64,000 nucleotides of DNA from the NCBI GenBank assembly GCA_900618795.1, contig UYJD01000001.1:507388-571387 (forward strand), read 5' to 3'. The notes below the pieces were generated by a model. That model was not told the DNA's origin. It worked only from the letters and a program-made list of their open reading frames with translations, and made no database searches. Made by a program: the position numbers and the translations under genes. This stretch comes from Cyanodermella asteris. Taxonomy: Eukaryota > Ascomycota > Lecanoromycetes > Ostropales > Stictidaceae. Shown here one piece after another: positions 22,658-33,580 of the stretch (positions within the stretch are counted from its first letter, which is position 1; each line of letters opens with the position of its first letter).

Positions 22658-23674
22658 ATGGAAAAGAGACATCCAAGCAGCTTCCAGCAGCTCGAGAAGC
22701 TCGGAGAGGGAACATACGCGACTGTCTTCAAGGGTCGTAATAGGCAGACAGGCGAATATGTGGCGTTGAAGGAGATACATTTGGACAGCGAAGAGGGAAC
22801 GCCGTCGACAGCCATCAGGGAGATCTCGCTTATGAAGGAGTTGAAGCACGAAAATGTTGTGGCACTGCACGACGTCATCCATACGGAGAACAAGCTCATG
22901 TTGGTGTTCGAGTTCATGGACAAGGACCTCAAGAAATACATGGACAGCAAGGGTGGGGACAGAGGTCAGCTCGACCCGGTCACAATCAAGTCGTTCATGC
23001 GCCAGCTGCTGCAAGGCATTGCCTTCTGCCACGAGAACCGAGTGCTGCACCGCGACTTGAAGCCCCAGAACCTTTTGATTAACACACGGGGTCAGCTGAA
23101 GCTGGCCGATTTTGGGCTTGCTCGTGCATTTGGCATTCCGGTCAATACGTTCAGTAATGAAGTGGTTACCCTGTGGTACCGGGCGCCTGATGTTCTGCTG
23201 GGAAGTCGCACATACAACACTAGCATCGACATCTGGAGCGCCGGATGCATCATGGCCGAGATGTACACTGGTCGGCCTTTGTTCCCCGGTACTACGAACG
23301 AAGACGAACTGCAGCGTATCTTCCGCTTGATGGGCACTCCGAGCGAGCAGACGTGGCCGGGCATCAGCCGTTTCCCAGAGTACAAAGCCAGCTTCCCGGT
23401 CTACGCCACCCAGAACCTGGGCTCCATCCTGCCGCAAGTCGAGCCTGATGCACTCGACCTACTCCAGTGCATGTTGCAGCTTCGCCCTGAGATGCGAATC
23501 ACGGCAAAGGATGCTCTCAATCACAGATGGTTCGCCGGCATGGCCCCGGGTCTGCCCCCGCAGCCTCACATGCACGGTGTGCCACAACAGGGCTATGGTC
23601 AGCCATACGTGCCTCACCCGCAGGCGCAAGGCTACGGACAGCAGCCAGTCTATCAGCAAATGCCCCAGTACTAG
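22658..23674 (+). CDS. pho85: Pho85-type cyclin-dependent kinase
   Basis: Single exon, 338 aa from the ATG at 22658. The glycine loop is GEGTYATV (16-23), the catalytic Lys is K38, and the cyclin-binding helix reads PSTAIRE (49-55). [11 protein letters not shown] ([12 protein letters not shown]) and the T-loop [19 protein letters not shown] follow, then [10 protein letters not shown] and the CMK-specific C lobe. This is the Pho85/Cdk5 signature rather than Cdc28. The last ~45 residues form a Pro/Gln/Tyr-rich tail (QGYGQ repeats). In yeasts and Aspergillus (PhoA, PhoB) this kinase links phosphate and nutrient state to growth, polarity and development through several cyclins. The start is set by the family's usual [19 protein letters not shown] beginning, though a longer in-frame form is possible. 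Confidence 0.93.
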   Translation: MEKRHPSSFQQLEKLGEGTYATVFKGRNRQTGEYVALKEIHLDSEEGTPSTAIREISLMKELKHENVVALHDVIHTENKLMLVFEFMDKDLKKYMDSKGGDRGQLDPVTIKSFMRQLLQGIAFCHENRVLHRDLKPQNLLINTRGQLKLADFGLARAFGIPVNTFSNEVVTLWYRAPDVLLGSRTYNTSIDIWSAGCIMAEMYTGRPLFPGTTNEDELQRIFRLMGTPSEQTWPGISRFPEYKASFPVYATQNLGSILPQVEPDALDLLQCMLQLRPEMRITAKDALNHRWFAGMAPGLPPQPHMHGVPQQGYGQPYVPHPQAQGYGQQPVYQQMPQY

Positions 23675-24193
23675 TTCAGTCGTCGGATCACAACCATGAT
23701 TGGGTTCTTGGAATTGGCCGCTCCCTGGCTTATGCCTTTGTTTGCCAGTTTTGGACGTGATATTGGTCCTCTGGACCATCTGAAGCAACACTTAATTAGC
23801 ACTGTCAGGAGCCAGAGTCATATTTGATTTGCACGTTTTGAGTCGCAACAGGAAGACAATCAGGATCACACCTCTCGAAGATTGGTGTGACTGCAGTATA
23901 TTGAGTTTGACGATACCCATGATCAACAAAATCATTATCATAGATACCATTTGTCGAATTCTTGAGTGAAATCTCCCGTGCAAAAGTCGAACTTGACCCC
24001 TCCTTTTTGGGTCAAGAAAAAAGTTGTGGCATATAGATCGAACTGTAGCGTTGACCGAGTCGATACTCGGTTCTGGCCCCACAACGTATTACCACGACAT
24101 CATAGCCCCGTACCCTTAGCGAACTCGACCTAACCATGCCTTTTGACGAAAATTGTATCCTATATCATTGACTGGCACATCCAAGCCGCGAAC
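23675..24193. other. intergenic, no gene seen
   Basis: 3' flank of the kinase gene and promoter of the OXNAD1-like gene. No supported frame. Confidence 0.5.
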
Positions 24194-25615
24194 ATGAGCA
24201 AGACGACGCATGCCGAGCGCACGGCAGCAGAACCTCGAAGCTCGGGACTCCACGCCGTCAGGTTGTGCCGGATACAGCGCGTCACTCCTTCCATTCGCCT
24301 CTTGACGCTGGCTCTTCCATACGCGATCCACGTAAGTGCGGTGGTCTGAAACATCAAGTAGGAGCAATTATTGTGCTTCGTACATACCTCTTGTGCAACT
24401 TACGACCCAAGAGAGAAGCCCATTTTATTGTGGAATCTCCCGCTGCACATCGCAAAATACTAGTTCATGTGCTCGCTATTTTCAACGGCGAACTATCATG
24501 TCGTGCAAATGATTGCTCAATTCTGGAAATGAAAGACCATTCAAAATATCTGGTTCCAAATGCTATACTTCTACTTTCTGGTTTCAATTTCAACATTATC
24601 GATCTCATCTCACATCTCACATCTCACATCTGACATATGGTTTCAGTTCCTCCCCGGCCAATGGCTAGACGTCCACATCCCCTCCCTCCCCTCCCCAGGC
24701 GGCTTCACCATAACATCGACCCCCTCGCGCGCGCAAACATTCTCGCCACCACCTGATCCTCCGAACATTCCCCGTCCCTCTCGCATCTTCACTCGCTTCC
24801 CCCCTCTCCCGGCTCCCATCCCATCCACCCCGATTTCGCGGCCGTATATCGAGCTCGCCGTCCAGCGAACCTCGAACCCGCCAGCCCGGTGGCTCTGGCG
24901 GCTCGAGAGCGAGATTCTGGATACGGAGCTCCGGATCAGGGTTGGGGGGAGCTTCACGTGGCCACCACCGCTGCCGCCATCGACGCCGCCGTCGCCAGCG
25001 ACGCTACCCAAAAGAGCGGACGGGGAGGATGCGGGTGCGGGTTGGGGTGAGGGAACGAGGGGGATTGACAAAGTGGTCTTCGTCGCGGGCGGAGTGGGCA
25101 TCAACCCGTTCACGAGCATGCTGGGCGCCATCGTGGAGGGCGCGGGGGATTCACCGCAAGAGGGGGGTACCGGCGCAGATGGGATTGAACGAATGGATGG
25201 TCACGATGATCAGAGATCGCGGCTGCAGATTGTGCTGCTGTATAGCAGTAAGACTCCGGGGTCGAATTTGAGGGAGGTGCTCTTCCTGGAGCGTCTGGTC
25301 GGGATGGCGAGGCGACGGGCGCGGGGCGTGGAGGTCAAGGTCAAGTTACACCTCACGGGCGGTCACGACGGAGCGGAGACGAGCCGGTGGGTAGATGAGG
25401 TACGGAAGGATGATGATGATGGGCTTGAGATTCGCAATCGAAGGATCGAGGAGCACGACCTGAGGGAGGCGTTGGGGAGGGTGGAGGATGTGAAGATGGG
25501 CCGCACGGTGGCGTATGTTTGTGGGCCCGGGCCGATGGTGGATGAGGTGGTGGAGAGGGTCAAGGGTATGGATGGGATGGGGGAGGACAGGGTCTTCTTT
25601 GAGAGATGGTGGTAG
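24194..25615 (+). CDS. OXNAD1-like NAD-binding oxidoreductase
   Basis: Exons 24194-24331 and 24647-25615, phase 0, give 368 aa. Exon 1 supplies HAVRLCRIQRVTPSIRLLTLAL, the first strands of a ferredoxin-reductase FAD domain; exon 2 starts FLPGQWLDVHIP and GGFTITSTP, the flavin-binding site region. The NAD-binding half has VFVAGGVGINPFTSML and, near the end, VAYVCGPGPMVDEV. Order and length fit OXNAD1, a poorly studied mitochondrial-type cytochrome b5 reductase relative. Low-complexity Pro and Gly insertions separate the blocks. No clear targeting peptide is visible at the chosen ATG. The 315-bp intron is long for this window and carries three perfect CACATCT copies before the acceptor; a small extra exon inside it cannot be excluded. 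Confidence 0.82.
24611..24631 (+). repeat. CACATCT x3 in intron
   Basis: Three perfect tandem 7-bp units just upstream of the intron acceptor of the OXNAD1-like gene, flanked by further ATCTCA-like partial units. Probably simple-sequence expansion in a pyrimidine-rich tract. Confidence 0.7.
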
Positions 25616-26224
25616 CGGTTTTTCTCTGGAGGAGGCTGACGCGAGGAGGCATGGCAAGCTCGATGTCCACGAGGAAGCATTTGATGCAAAATTGCGACTT
25701 CTGCATGCATCTACGTGTATATCCATGCCAACAGACCATTCGGTGTCGACAAGTCGTTCGCGAGGTCGATTTCGCCGTGCACTGCCGAAACGAAATGTAG
25801 CATGCATACCGCCGCGGAAGCATCAGGCAGTCGCAGGTCGAACAAGACTAAAGCAAACTACATTCTCTCCGGGAATCGCCCAGTGGTACATCACTCGGTA
25901 CTCGATATATAGCTGAGCTTGAACCAAAGATCGAAAAATCCTTGCAACGAGGGTTTCCGTGATTTTCAGTTTGCAATTCGCCGGTTCAGTTTCCGCTGGA
26001 AGCAGCTTGCTCTTTTCTTTTTTCTTTTTGTCGAAGAAATTGGCTTGGTCGGGTGCCCGAGCCAAGACAATGAGTAAATGGAAGGTGAGTATGATTGAGT
26101 CAACTAGGCGCGCGCAGAGCGGGCAATGACAATTGAGACGACGACGGCACGAAAGAAGCAAAAAGACAACGCGGGAGAACTATGTGAGACAGTCGTCTGT
26201 CAAGAGATAAAGATGGGCATGAAT
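25616..26224. other. convergent intergenic region
   Basis: Between the ends of two convergent genes. Short frames on both strands, none convincing; serves as 3' UTRs and terminators. Confidence 0.5.
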
Positions 26225-27433
26225 TCATAAAAGTCCCCGAGACACGGGTGATCGATCCGGAGGTTCTATTGCAAACCACGGCGCCACCCGGTCACGGTCC
26301 TCATCCATCGTAACCATATCCTCCGTCCTCGTCCTTTCAAGCTGACTAAACTTGGCGCCAGCTGGGAAGGGCGTATTGAGCTCCAGATCCTCCACCAGTG
26401 TCCTCGGAGTAGCGCTAGTTTTGCTCCTCCAGGAAACCTTGTTTCGCAGCGTGCTCCCCGATCTCGAATCTGCACGATTCCTCCTGCCTGGATCTGATCT
26501 CAAGTTGCGCACAAAGCGAGGGACGATGATCGAGTTGGCGATTATGATTGCCACCGTAATCTCCGCGTTGGCCCACATCTGATTCTGGGTGATGACATAG
26601 GTGCCATCGCCTGTCCGACTGAGCCGTGCACTGTAGGCAATCCTCACAGCACTGCAGATGCAGCCGAACAAACCCACTCCGAAGGCACAGCTGACTTCCA
26701 TGCGCTTCTTGACGGGAATGTGAAGGTGCCAGATTGCGTACATTGGCAGCAAAAAGATCAGAAAGTCCGATACGACGTTGAAGGGGCCAGATGCTGTGAG
26801 AAGGCCGGATATATCAAGACACGTCCCCGGCACTGAAGGATCCCAGATCTTCTGGCGTGGGGTGCACGAGAACATGATGAGAAATGTCTCGGGTATGTAG
26901 AACAGAATGTTGATGAGGATCAGTACCACAATGGCGTACCAGAAGCGGTTGCGATACGTTCCTGCGAAGATGTTGAGGAATTGGAGGAGGATGGAGATTT
27001 TTGCAAAGGTGACGGCGGGATCGTAGAGGATGTAGGAGACGTAGAGCAGATATTGAATGCGAGGATGGTCGGACGCTCGAACGTCCCATTGATGACGGCC
27101 GAGGCCAAGTGGAAGGGCGGCTAATAATACAGCGTCGAAAGCGAAATGGGAGCCGACTGATAATAGTATGCACGCTGCGAAGTGTTAGCCTGTCGAGTTG
27201 GAGGAGTAGGAGGTTCGCCTTGATCTGCAGCCTCGGCGAGCGGACGTACCATCGTCCCAGCTCCATCGCTGATGGAGGCGATATTGCGCATACAGACGCA
27301 GAATAGTTGTGACTGCGGAAAGGACCAAGCAGATGACCAGTACTGCGATGACGGTGGAGGAGAGCGAGAAAGGGTCGTGGTAGTTTGGGGATACGCCGGC
27401 AGGCGGGATGAGGGCAGGCGTGTCGTCTGCCAT
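26225..27433 (-). CDS. fungal rhodopsin-family (SAT4-like) membrane protein
   Basis: Exons 27433-27250 and 27174-26225 with a 75-bp intron (GTACGT...CAG) give 377 aa. The start is the ATG at 27433 (MADDTPALIPP). Seven hydrophobic segments can be counted: TVIAVLVICLVLSAVTTILRL near 27-47, then two in the first half of exon 2, NRFWYAIVVLILINILFYIPETFLIMF, FNVVSDFLIFLLPMYAIWHL, CAFGVGLFGCICSAVRIAY and ITVAIIIANSIIVPRFV. The RWSWDDG after helix 1 and GLGRHQWDV before helix 3 are the family's conserved loops, and CTPRQKIWDPSVPGTCLD is its typical Cys-containing extracellular loop. There is no N-terminal CFEM domain. Members are abundant in filamentous fungi and mostly of unknown function; a receptor-like role is only a suggestion. 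Confidence 0.87.
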
Positions 27434-28485
27434 GGCGACGGTGGAGGAGAGAGACGACACGCAACGAGGAGTTTAGTCGTCGTGGTCGACTGCTCGAGTC
27501 ATAATCACATGGCCGGGGAGTCGTTGGAGTCGGGCGACTCGGAGGACGAGTGCGACAGACGGGGCAGGTTGAAGATGTTTCGAGCGACGGCGAGGAGGAG
27601 GAGAAGCAAGGCGGCGCTGGGAGTCTTTGACAATCAGGCAGGCTTCCAGAAGAAAGCAGACTTGCCTTCTAGCGCACCGCAGCGGAGCGTGCGAGGAAAA
27701 TAAGCTTTGCAACAAAGATCATCTTCGCTTCTCTCCTCTTCAGGCTAGTCAGCCTCTCGCTGCTGAAGTCGATCAGGCCCCTTTTGGCACGAGGTCTACA
27801 CTATGTACATAAGCTGATGTCTGTGTCTTGTCCTGCTTCCAGTCACCGGCAACAATGTATCCATGTCTCTATCATCTGTACTTCTGCACCCTGCTCTCTC
27901 GTCGCAGCACGCCCTGGCAGATACGCACAGCCTGTCCCATGGCGTTTCATGATTTCACGCAAGCTGGGCATCGTGTCGGCGGCCAACCGTATCGTCGGCC
28001 TCTCACACGCCATACGCTTTGGTGGCTTCTGCGCCGCCAGCGTCGTGCTACATCAGGCCCGTGAGCCTACCAAAGTACCAAGGGCCGAATCCAACGCCCA
28101 ATGCAGCCACAAAAGCGCCATGCCGGCCATTCCCTGTCTTCGGCTTGGCCTCCCGACCCAGACAGCGTCCGATCGGCCCCCGGCCATTGGCTTCCAGGGT
28201 CTCACTTGTCGACCGTCACCTCATCTTGACACTCGATGACACGTTGGTACCTACCGCCGTCATTATTCGGATCTTTCCCGGCGTCTGTCACCTGCTTCCA
28301 AGATTTCTGACTTTGTCCACTAATCTGCCTGCGTGTGCTGGTCTCGCAGTAAGTGCCATGTTTGCACACGCCACTCCCACGATTTTATCACCTGGAATCC
28401 TGATCTTGATCCTTGGCGCTCCGCCTTGCATACTTGTAATCTGTCGCGAGCGTCCAAGCATCTTCACCGCTGCGCGCGATAAGAG

Positions 28486-28495
28486 ATCACGTGAT
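28486..28495. promoter_or_regulatory. ATCACGTGAT palindrome
   Basis: Perfect 10-bp palindrome around CACGTG, the consensus for Cbf1/CDEI-type bHLH binding. A GATAAG core (28478-28483) lies 2 bp to its left. No gene start lies within 1 kb, so its target is unclear. Confidence 0.3.
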
Positions 28496-29413
28496 TTGGT
28501 CTGTGGTCGAAAACCCCATTACAAACTGGATTGCACCAGACGTCGAAACCTCGGAGATTGAACAGAGTGCTGGGTTCATGCTTGTATGACATCACTATCG
28601 CTTATCGAGCTAATTGGCGCATCAGGTGACACAGGCTTCGTTATAGCGCAAGTACCATGATAGTGTGCTCAGGTTGCGGCGGAAGGGCCGGAATTCTCTT
28701 TTGTGCTTCATCGCACAGCCGCATGAACACAAGCTCCAGAACAGTTTCTCCTCAGATGGTCCTTTCACCCGAAAACTAGTTTGAGATGATGCTGTGTGCT
28801 GCTCTCAAATTTTATCACTTGCTCGGCCTGCAAGTGTTCGATCGCACCAACGCATACTGTATTTGTCGTTGTCCACATGCAATTCCGTGCACGATACATC
28901 GTTACCTTGTTCCCGTCCAAAGGAAAGAGAGCAGCTCCACCATCTCCAACCCTGTTCAAGGACTTCTACCCTGCTACGCACGCGTCGATCTGCACCGAGT
29001 GGATCCCGGATCTTCCGACTGCCGACTCTCGGCAACAATTCTTCACTTGTCGAGGTCCACTTCTCCGCCAAGGTTTGACAGCTTAGGAAGCTGGCTGAAA
29101 CGTGCTGAAGGTCAACGTGATCTCACCCCGACATTGAACATGTAACAATTACTACGATCTTGTATATATGTCAAGACCAGGAAAAGAAGAACCTCACAGC
29201 ATTGCAGCTCAGCGAGGGCATCTCATTTGTTTCGCATCTCTGGATTACGTGAATCTACTCCGTCGTCGCTCTTATCAACATGCCGTGCAGTATAACAAGA
29301 AAGGTCAGTACTGAAGTCTACAATACTTCGAATTCGTTTCCGAGCAATGCGACGCGGATGGAGCGCAGTCGGACGAGCGGACTGGCTGAAGTAGATGGTC
29401 GAGTAGACCCCCA

Positions 29414-29610
29414 AGGGAGCTGACCTCGAGGTAGACCCGGGCTGCGCGCGAGAGCTGGCGGAGGATGTGGAGTGGGATTGCCGCTGGCTGGGACTGATGG
29501 CGGGTAGGCTCCCAGGGTGCCGACCTCAAGAATCCGGGTTGCGTGTGAGGGCTGGCAGAGGATGTGAGAGGAATTTGTGCCACTGGCTGGGATCTGTGGT
29601 GACGGGTGGG
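29414..29610. repeat. diverged ~100-bp tandem duplication, two units
   Basis: Unit A starts at about 29414 and unit B at about 29514. Shared blocks in the same order include GACCTC, a CCGGG[C/T]TGCG block, GAGGATGTG (29461 and 29558), CTGGCTGGGA (29484 and 29583) and CGGGT (29501 and 29603). The offset drifts from 97 to 102 bp, so the units differ by small indels that are not multiples of three. Divergence points to an old duplication. Confidence 0.75.
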
Positions 29611-30564
29611 ATGTTTGATTTTGTAGAGTTGGCGAGCGCGGCTTTTGGCGAGGGGGTTGGGTTTCGTGAGGGCTGCTTGGGCGTCGGCGATAGGCGCGCG
29701 GCTTTGGGACGTGGTGGACCTGGTGATGGACATGCTGTGACTGTAGCTGAGAGTGATGGAACTGTCTCTGTGATCTGAGGTGATGTGAGGGCAGAATCGA
29801 GACATGGCATACCAACTGAGATTTACACATCTTCAGCAGCTGACTTGATCGTGGACTGAAGCCATCATGTTAATCTCTCCTCGACTTTCGGTACCGTGTC
29901 GCAGTCGAAAGATCTTGCCAGCCAGTTTCTGTGAGCAGTTCAGACATGGCGTGCCAGCACATGCTGTCAACAAAGGCTTGTGAACTTGTCTCCAACAGGG
30001 TCTGATCTTATCAGATCAGCTCGAGATTGATAAACCGAGAGGACGGGCTGCAGGCATCAGCAGCACCTTTGCCGCTTGTGAGCTGATTCGTTTCTGAATC
30101 GAGTCACTTTGAAATCCTAGCCTTGACCTAGTTTCGCACATTGCAAGAACACGGTTCATATGAGAAGACGACAACCAAACTCCTTCGCTCGACTTGTCTG
30201 CGGTTGGCAGTGGTCTTAAGTCCATGCAATTCGGATATATGTCTACTCTGCGCAGCTAACGATGATGACAAGACGACAACATGTTTGCTCATTGCTCATG
30301 TGAGCACACAGATCGATTCGAACAAGGTTCAAGTTAATCCAGGTGGAGATGAGATGAGTTGAGTGGTGGCTCACTGGCCAATCCTGCCTGCCCTTGCATG
30401 TTTTGACGTCGGCCGAGTCGGGCTCGGACATATATGTGAGAAAGCCAACACGCTTTGCAACCCACGAGCGGACAAAGAGAGGTCACCGCCGCAATAGTGC
30501 AGCGCTCAACAACTCACACATGCCGGTGCTGTGGTAAATACACGCAGAGCATCGCGTGAAATAG

Positions 30565-30759
30565 CTATTCTGTCATGAACGTATCGGTTTGCTCATCCAC
30601 ACATAGCGTGTCTGCTAGGCCGGTGATACTCTCGCCGTGCCCCACGCTGGCCACGTCCACCACAATGGCGTCAAGCCGGTCTCGGGCGTCGGTGATAAAC
30701 CTTCCCAGCATGGCGTTCCTTACATTTGCATCCTGAAACATTTCTGTTCTCCTCAGCAT
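30565..30759 (-). CDS. possible small protein, divergent from MFS gene
   Basis: 64-codon ATG frame (MLRRTEMFQDAN...) whose start lies only 48 bp from the divergent MFS start. Codons from residue ~13 onward mostly end in G or C (GRFITDARDRLDAIVVDV), which matches neighbouring real genes rather than random frames. No family recognised, no signal peptide or membrane segment. It may be the last exon of something misread, a relic, or a true small gene. Low confidence. Confidence 0.28.
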   Translation of the reverse strand: MLRRTEMFQDANVRNAMLGRFITDARDRLDAIVVDVASVGHGESITGLADTLCVDEQTDTFMTE

Positions 30760-30807
30760 CTACGTTTGGTGGATTGAACTCACGTGCTTGTTCTGGCACC
30801 ATCCACC

Positions 30808-32313
30808 ATGGCGTCCGTCCTCAGCGTCATCAGATGGCTCTACACCGAATTCGGCATCTCCTCGCTCTACAACACCGGCCGAGACGCCTGGCTCATCATA
30901 CTCTCGCGCTCCTGCCGCATGTTCGCGTTCGGTGCCACGTCTCTCATCATCGCCCTCTTCTTCTCCGAGCTGAGCTTTTCGGACTTCCAAATCGGCCTGT
31001 TCATGACCCTGACGTTGGTCGGCGACGTTCTCCTTTCGCTTGGCCTGACCGTCGTTGCCGACGGCGTCGGGCGGAGACGGGTCCTCCTGCTCGGCGCCGG
31101 CATGATGGTGCTTTCCGGGGCGGTCTTTGCGGTTTTCGAGAACTTTTGGATCCTGTTGCTTGCCGCCGTCGTGGGCGTCATCTCCGCTACGGGGACCGAT
31201 TTCGGTCCGTTCAGGGCAATTGAGGAGAGCGTCTTGTCGCACATTACCACTTCGAAGACGAGGTCGGATGTGCTTTCGTGGTATGTCGCGGCCTCGAGTC
31301 TGGGTTCGGCGGTAGGTACGGAGACTTCGGGGAGGATGGTGGACTGGTTTCGGGGGAGGGATGGGTGGGAGATTACGGACGCGTACCATGCGGTTTTCTG
31401 GCTTTACATTCTTATGGGGATGGTGTGTGTGGGCTGTGCGCTTGCGATAAGTGACAAGGCCGAGATTGTGAAAGATGAGCCAAAGGCAGAGGCTTCGAGT
31501 AGTGAGGCCTCACAGAATTTGCTTGGGCCAGGTGCAGATTCAGAGAGCCGTGAGACACGGACACTGCAGCCTGAAGCTGTTGGCAAACCGAAATCATCGG
31601 GTTTCGCCAGTCACTTCGCGTCTATTAGGCCTTCGCAGACTATCATGAAGTTGTGGTTCCTCTTGACGATCGACTCTCTTGCGGATGGCATGGCTTCTTA
31701 CTCCCTGACCAATTACTACATCGACCGCAAGTTTCGACCATCGAAATCCACCTTGGGCGATATCATGTCCATCGCATTCCTTCTCATTTTCCCAGGCACC
31801 ATCTTCGCTGGTCCCCTGGCCAAGCGGATCGGTCTGGTAAACACCATGGTATTCACCCACGTGCCCTCATCTCTTGCCGTCTTGTTGTTCCCAGTGGGCC
31901 ACAGTCTTCCACTGGCGATCACGTTCCTCTTTATCCGTACGGGACTAAACAACATGGACCAGGCGCCACGGACAGCCTTGATCGCCGCGATAGTCAAGCC
32001 GGAAGAACGCACGGCGGTGATGGGTATCACGAGCACGTTCAGAACGCTGGGGTCGACGATTGGTCCGACCCTGACAGGATCGCTTGCTGAGAGCGACAGG
32101 TTCTGGATCGCGTTTGTGGTTGCAGGAGCGCTCAGGCTAGCGTACGACTTTGGACTTTGGGCTATGTTCATCGGCGTCAAGATAGACGATGATGACGAGC
32201 AGAAAGGTGAAGGAGTGAAACTCGAAAGGGTCCCAGACGAGGAGGATCTGTCGTTCGAGCTGGAATCATTGCATAGTGATTCGGACGATGAAGCATCAAA
32301 AGGCTTGCGGTAG
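30808..32313 (+). CDS. MFS transporter
   Basis: Single exon, 501 aa; the start is the ATG at 30808 in a CACCATGG context, not the open codons just upstream. Twelve membrane segments are suggested: six in residues ~30-205 (for example SLIIALFFSELSF, IGLFMTLTLVGDVLLSLGLTVVAD, VLLLGAGMMVLSGAVFAVF and FWLYILMGMVCVGCALAIS) and six after a ~70-residue polar loop (~215-280). The loop after helix 2 reads ADGVGRRRVLLLG, the MFS motif A (GxxxDxxGRR-like), and KPEERTAVMGITSTFRTLGSTIGPTLTGSL is the helix 10-11 region. An acidic C-terminal tail ends the protein. The subfamily looks like the uncharacterised fungal general-substrate group; no substrate can be assigned. Confidence 0.88.
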   Translation: MASVLSVIRWLYTEFGISSLYNTGRDAWLIILSRSCRMFAFGATSLIIALFFSELSFSDFQIGLFMTLTLVGDVLLSLGLTVVADGVGRRRVLLLGAGMMVLSGAVFAVFENFWILLLAAVVGVISATGTDFGPFRAIEESVLSHITTSKTRSDVLSWYVAASSLGSAVGTETSGRMVDWFRGRDGWEITDAYHAVFWLYILMGMVCVGCALAISDKAEIVKDEPKAEASSSEASQNLLGPGADSESRETRTLQPEAVGKPKSSGFASHFASIRPSQTIMKLWFLLTIDSLADGMASYSLTNYYIDRKFRPSKSTLGDIMSIAFLLIFPGTIFAGPLAKRIGLVNTMVFTHVPSSLAVLLFPVGHSLPLAITFLFIRTGLNNMDQAPRTALIAAIVKPEERTAVMGITSTFRTLGSTIGPTLTGSLAESDRFWIAFVVAGALRLAYDFGLWAMFIGVKIDDDDEQKGEGVKLERVPDEEDLSFELESLHSDSDDEASKGLR

Positions 32314-33580
32314 ACAAGTTTTAAGCTCACATGCTCTGAAGCGGTCTGTTGGAAACCAATAACCAGGTACATCGCTCACGAGAGGACTTTGTTATGGTGA
32401 CTGGAAGAGAGACACTTCTCTGGGCAAGCGTCGGGGCAGTGGGCGATATCGGCTGCTGCCGAAGTTGCCGTGCTGCCACCCATGAATCTCAGCCATGCCC
32501 TCACAAATTGCCCAAGAAGCAGGATCTTTGATGCCACGTTCCCAATCACTAAACATGGGCGCAAATGTTCCTAGCATTTTTGAATCCTTCCAATTGGTCC
32601 TTTAGGCGGACGTTCGCCCTTTTCCGCCGCTCGGGCCGCCGAGCTGCGCCCAGGGCACCACGATGAAATTCACAAAGATACACCGCAGCGGCGCAGCCGA
32701 GCAGCACCATGGTCTTCTGGGGTGGACAATTTGTGAGCATTCCTAGACACGGACCCCTTGCAAAGCGAACCCCAGGGCGTGCTTCATCGTCGGCTTTGAA
32801 AATACAATCGCGGGAGAAAGGTAACATGTGGTGGCCTCGATTTCGACTCGAGCCGCTGAGCAACGCACTCAGTCCTTCAGTCCTCCCAAATGCCGATGCC
32901 GAGATCGCGTACAGACTCATCAAGCATGTGGTCTCTTTCAACAGGACAAGCCTCCTCGGCTGGGCACGTTGGATCGAAACAACGGATCAACAGGATAACA
33001 TCTAGCCAAAACGCCATCAAGAGACTGTCAGCACACATGAGTCAGCATCGCACATCCTGACGGCAACTTCCAACATCAAAAGAAGCAAACAAGGAGAAGC
33101 TGAAGTCTGTCCCCGCAGTGGCGGAGAGTGTAAGCAGATGCGCACGAGTCGAGACCGGTGCAAAAGCCGGCCAAGCCAGGCTCTGACCCACAGCGATAAA
33201 CGACGAACGACGCCGACGGACTTTAATTTGCTGTCGATCACTCCCGGCGGTTTGACCTCCACTCACAGCGTCGGAAGATTATTTGCTGCCACAGACGTGA
33301 TTCCCGCCACCAAAACAGGGCTGGAGGCTTAGCCTAGCATTATTGTTCTCCGCAATCGAACCATCTCATGCCAATGCAGATCCTGCACGGGGAAGATCCG
33401 CAGGGCCCAGGAAAATGCGGAGGCGATCCTCGGTTGACAGATCCTGAAGGTTGATTGAGTATTTCCTTTCTGATAATTATACAAGGTATATGGCAATACC
33501 TGACGCCTTTTACCTCGCTTTTAAAGTCCTTTGTCTGCCATCCACTCTTTCTTCTCGTCGCATGAAGACTAATCGCCACC
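32314..33580. other. intergenic, no convincing gene
   Basis: 3' flank of the MFS gene and promoter of the FAD oxidase. A 53-codon ATG frame on the minus strand (32549-32710, MVLLGCAAAVYLC...) has a short hydrophobic start but no recognisable family. Otherwise random short frames. Confidence 0.45.

Larger units (their letters stand above)
27434..30564. other. gene-poor region with duplicated segment
   Basis: 3.1 kb without a recognised gene. Contains a perfect ATCACGTGAT palindrome (28486-28495) and a diverged tandem duplication (29414-29610). At 29318-29830 on the minus strand all three frames are almost free of stops, so a coding call there cannot be made from frame length alone. Confidence 0.45.

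Noticed and set aside
28062-28200. Minus-strand frame with a hydrophobic GAFVAALGVGFGPWYFGRL stretch
   Set aside because: Looks like a membrane segment, but has no ATG in frame and no clear splice partner.
32549-32710. 53-codon minus-strand frame MVLLGCAAAVYLC...
   Set aside because: Short, no family, and weak codon bias; could be a small protein but evidence is too thin.
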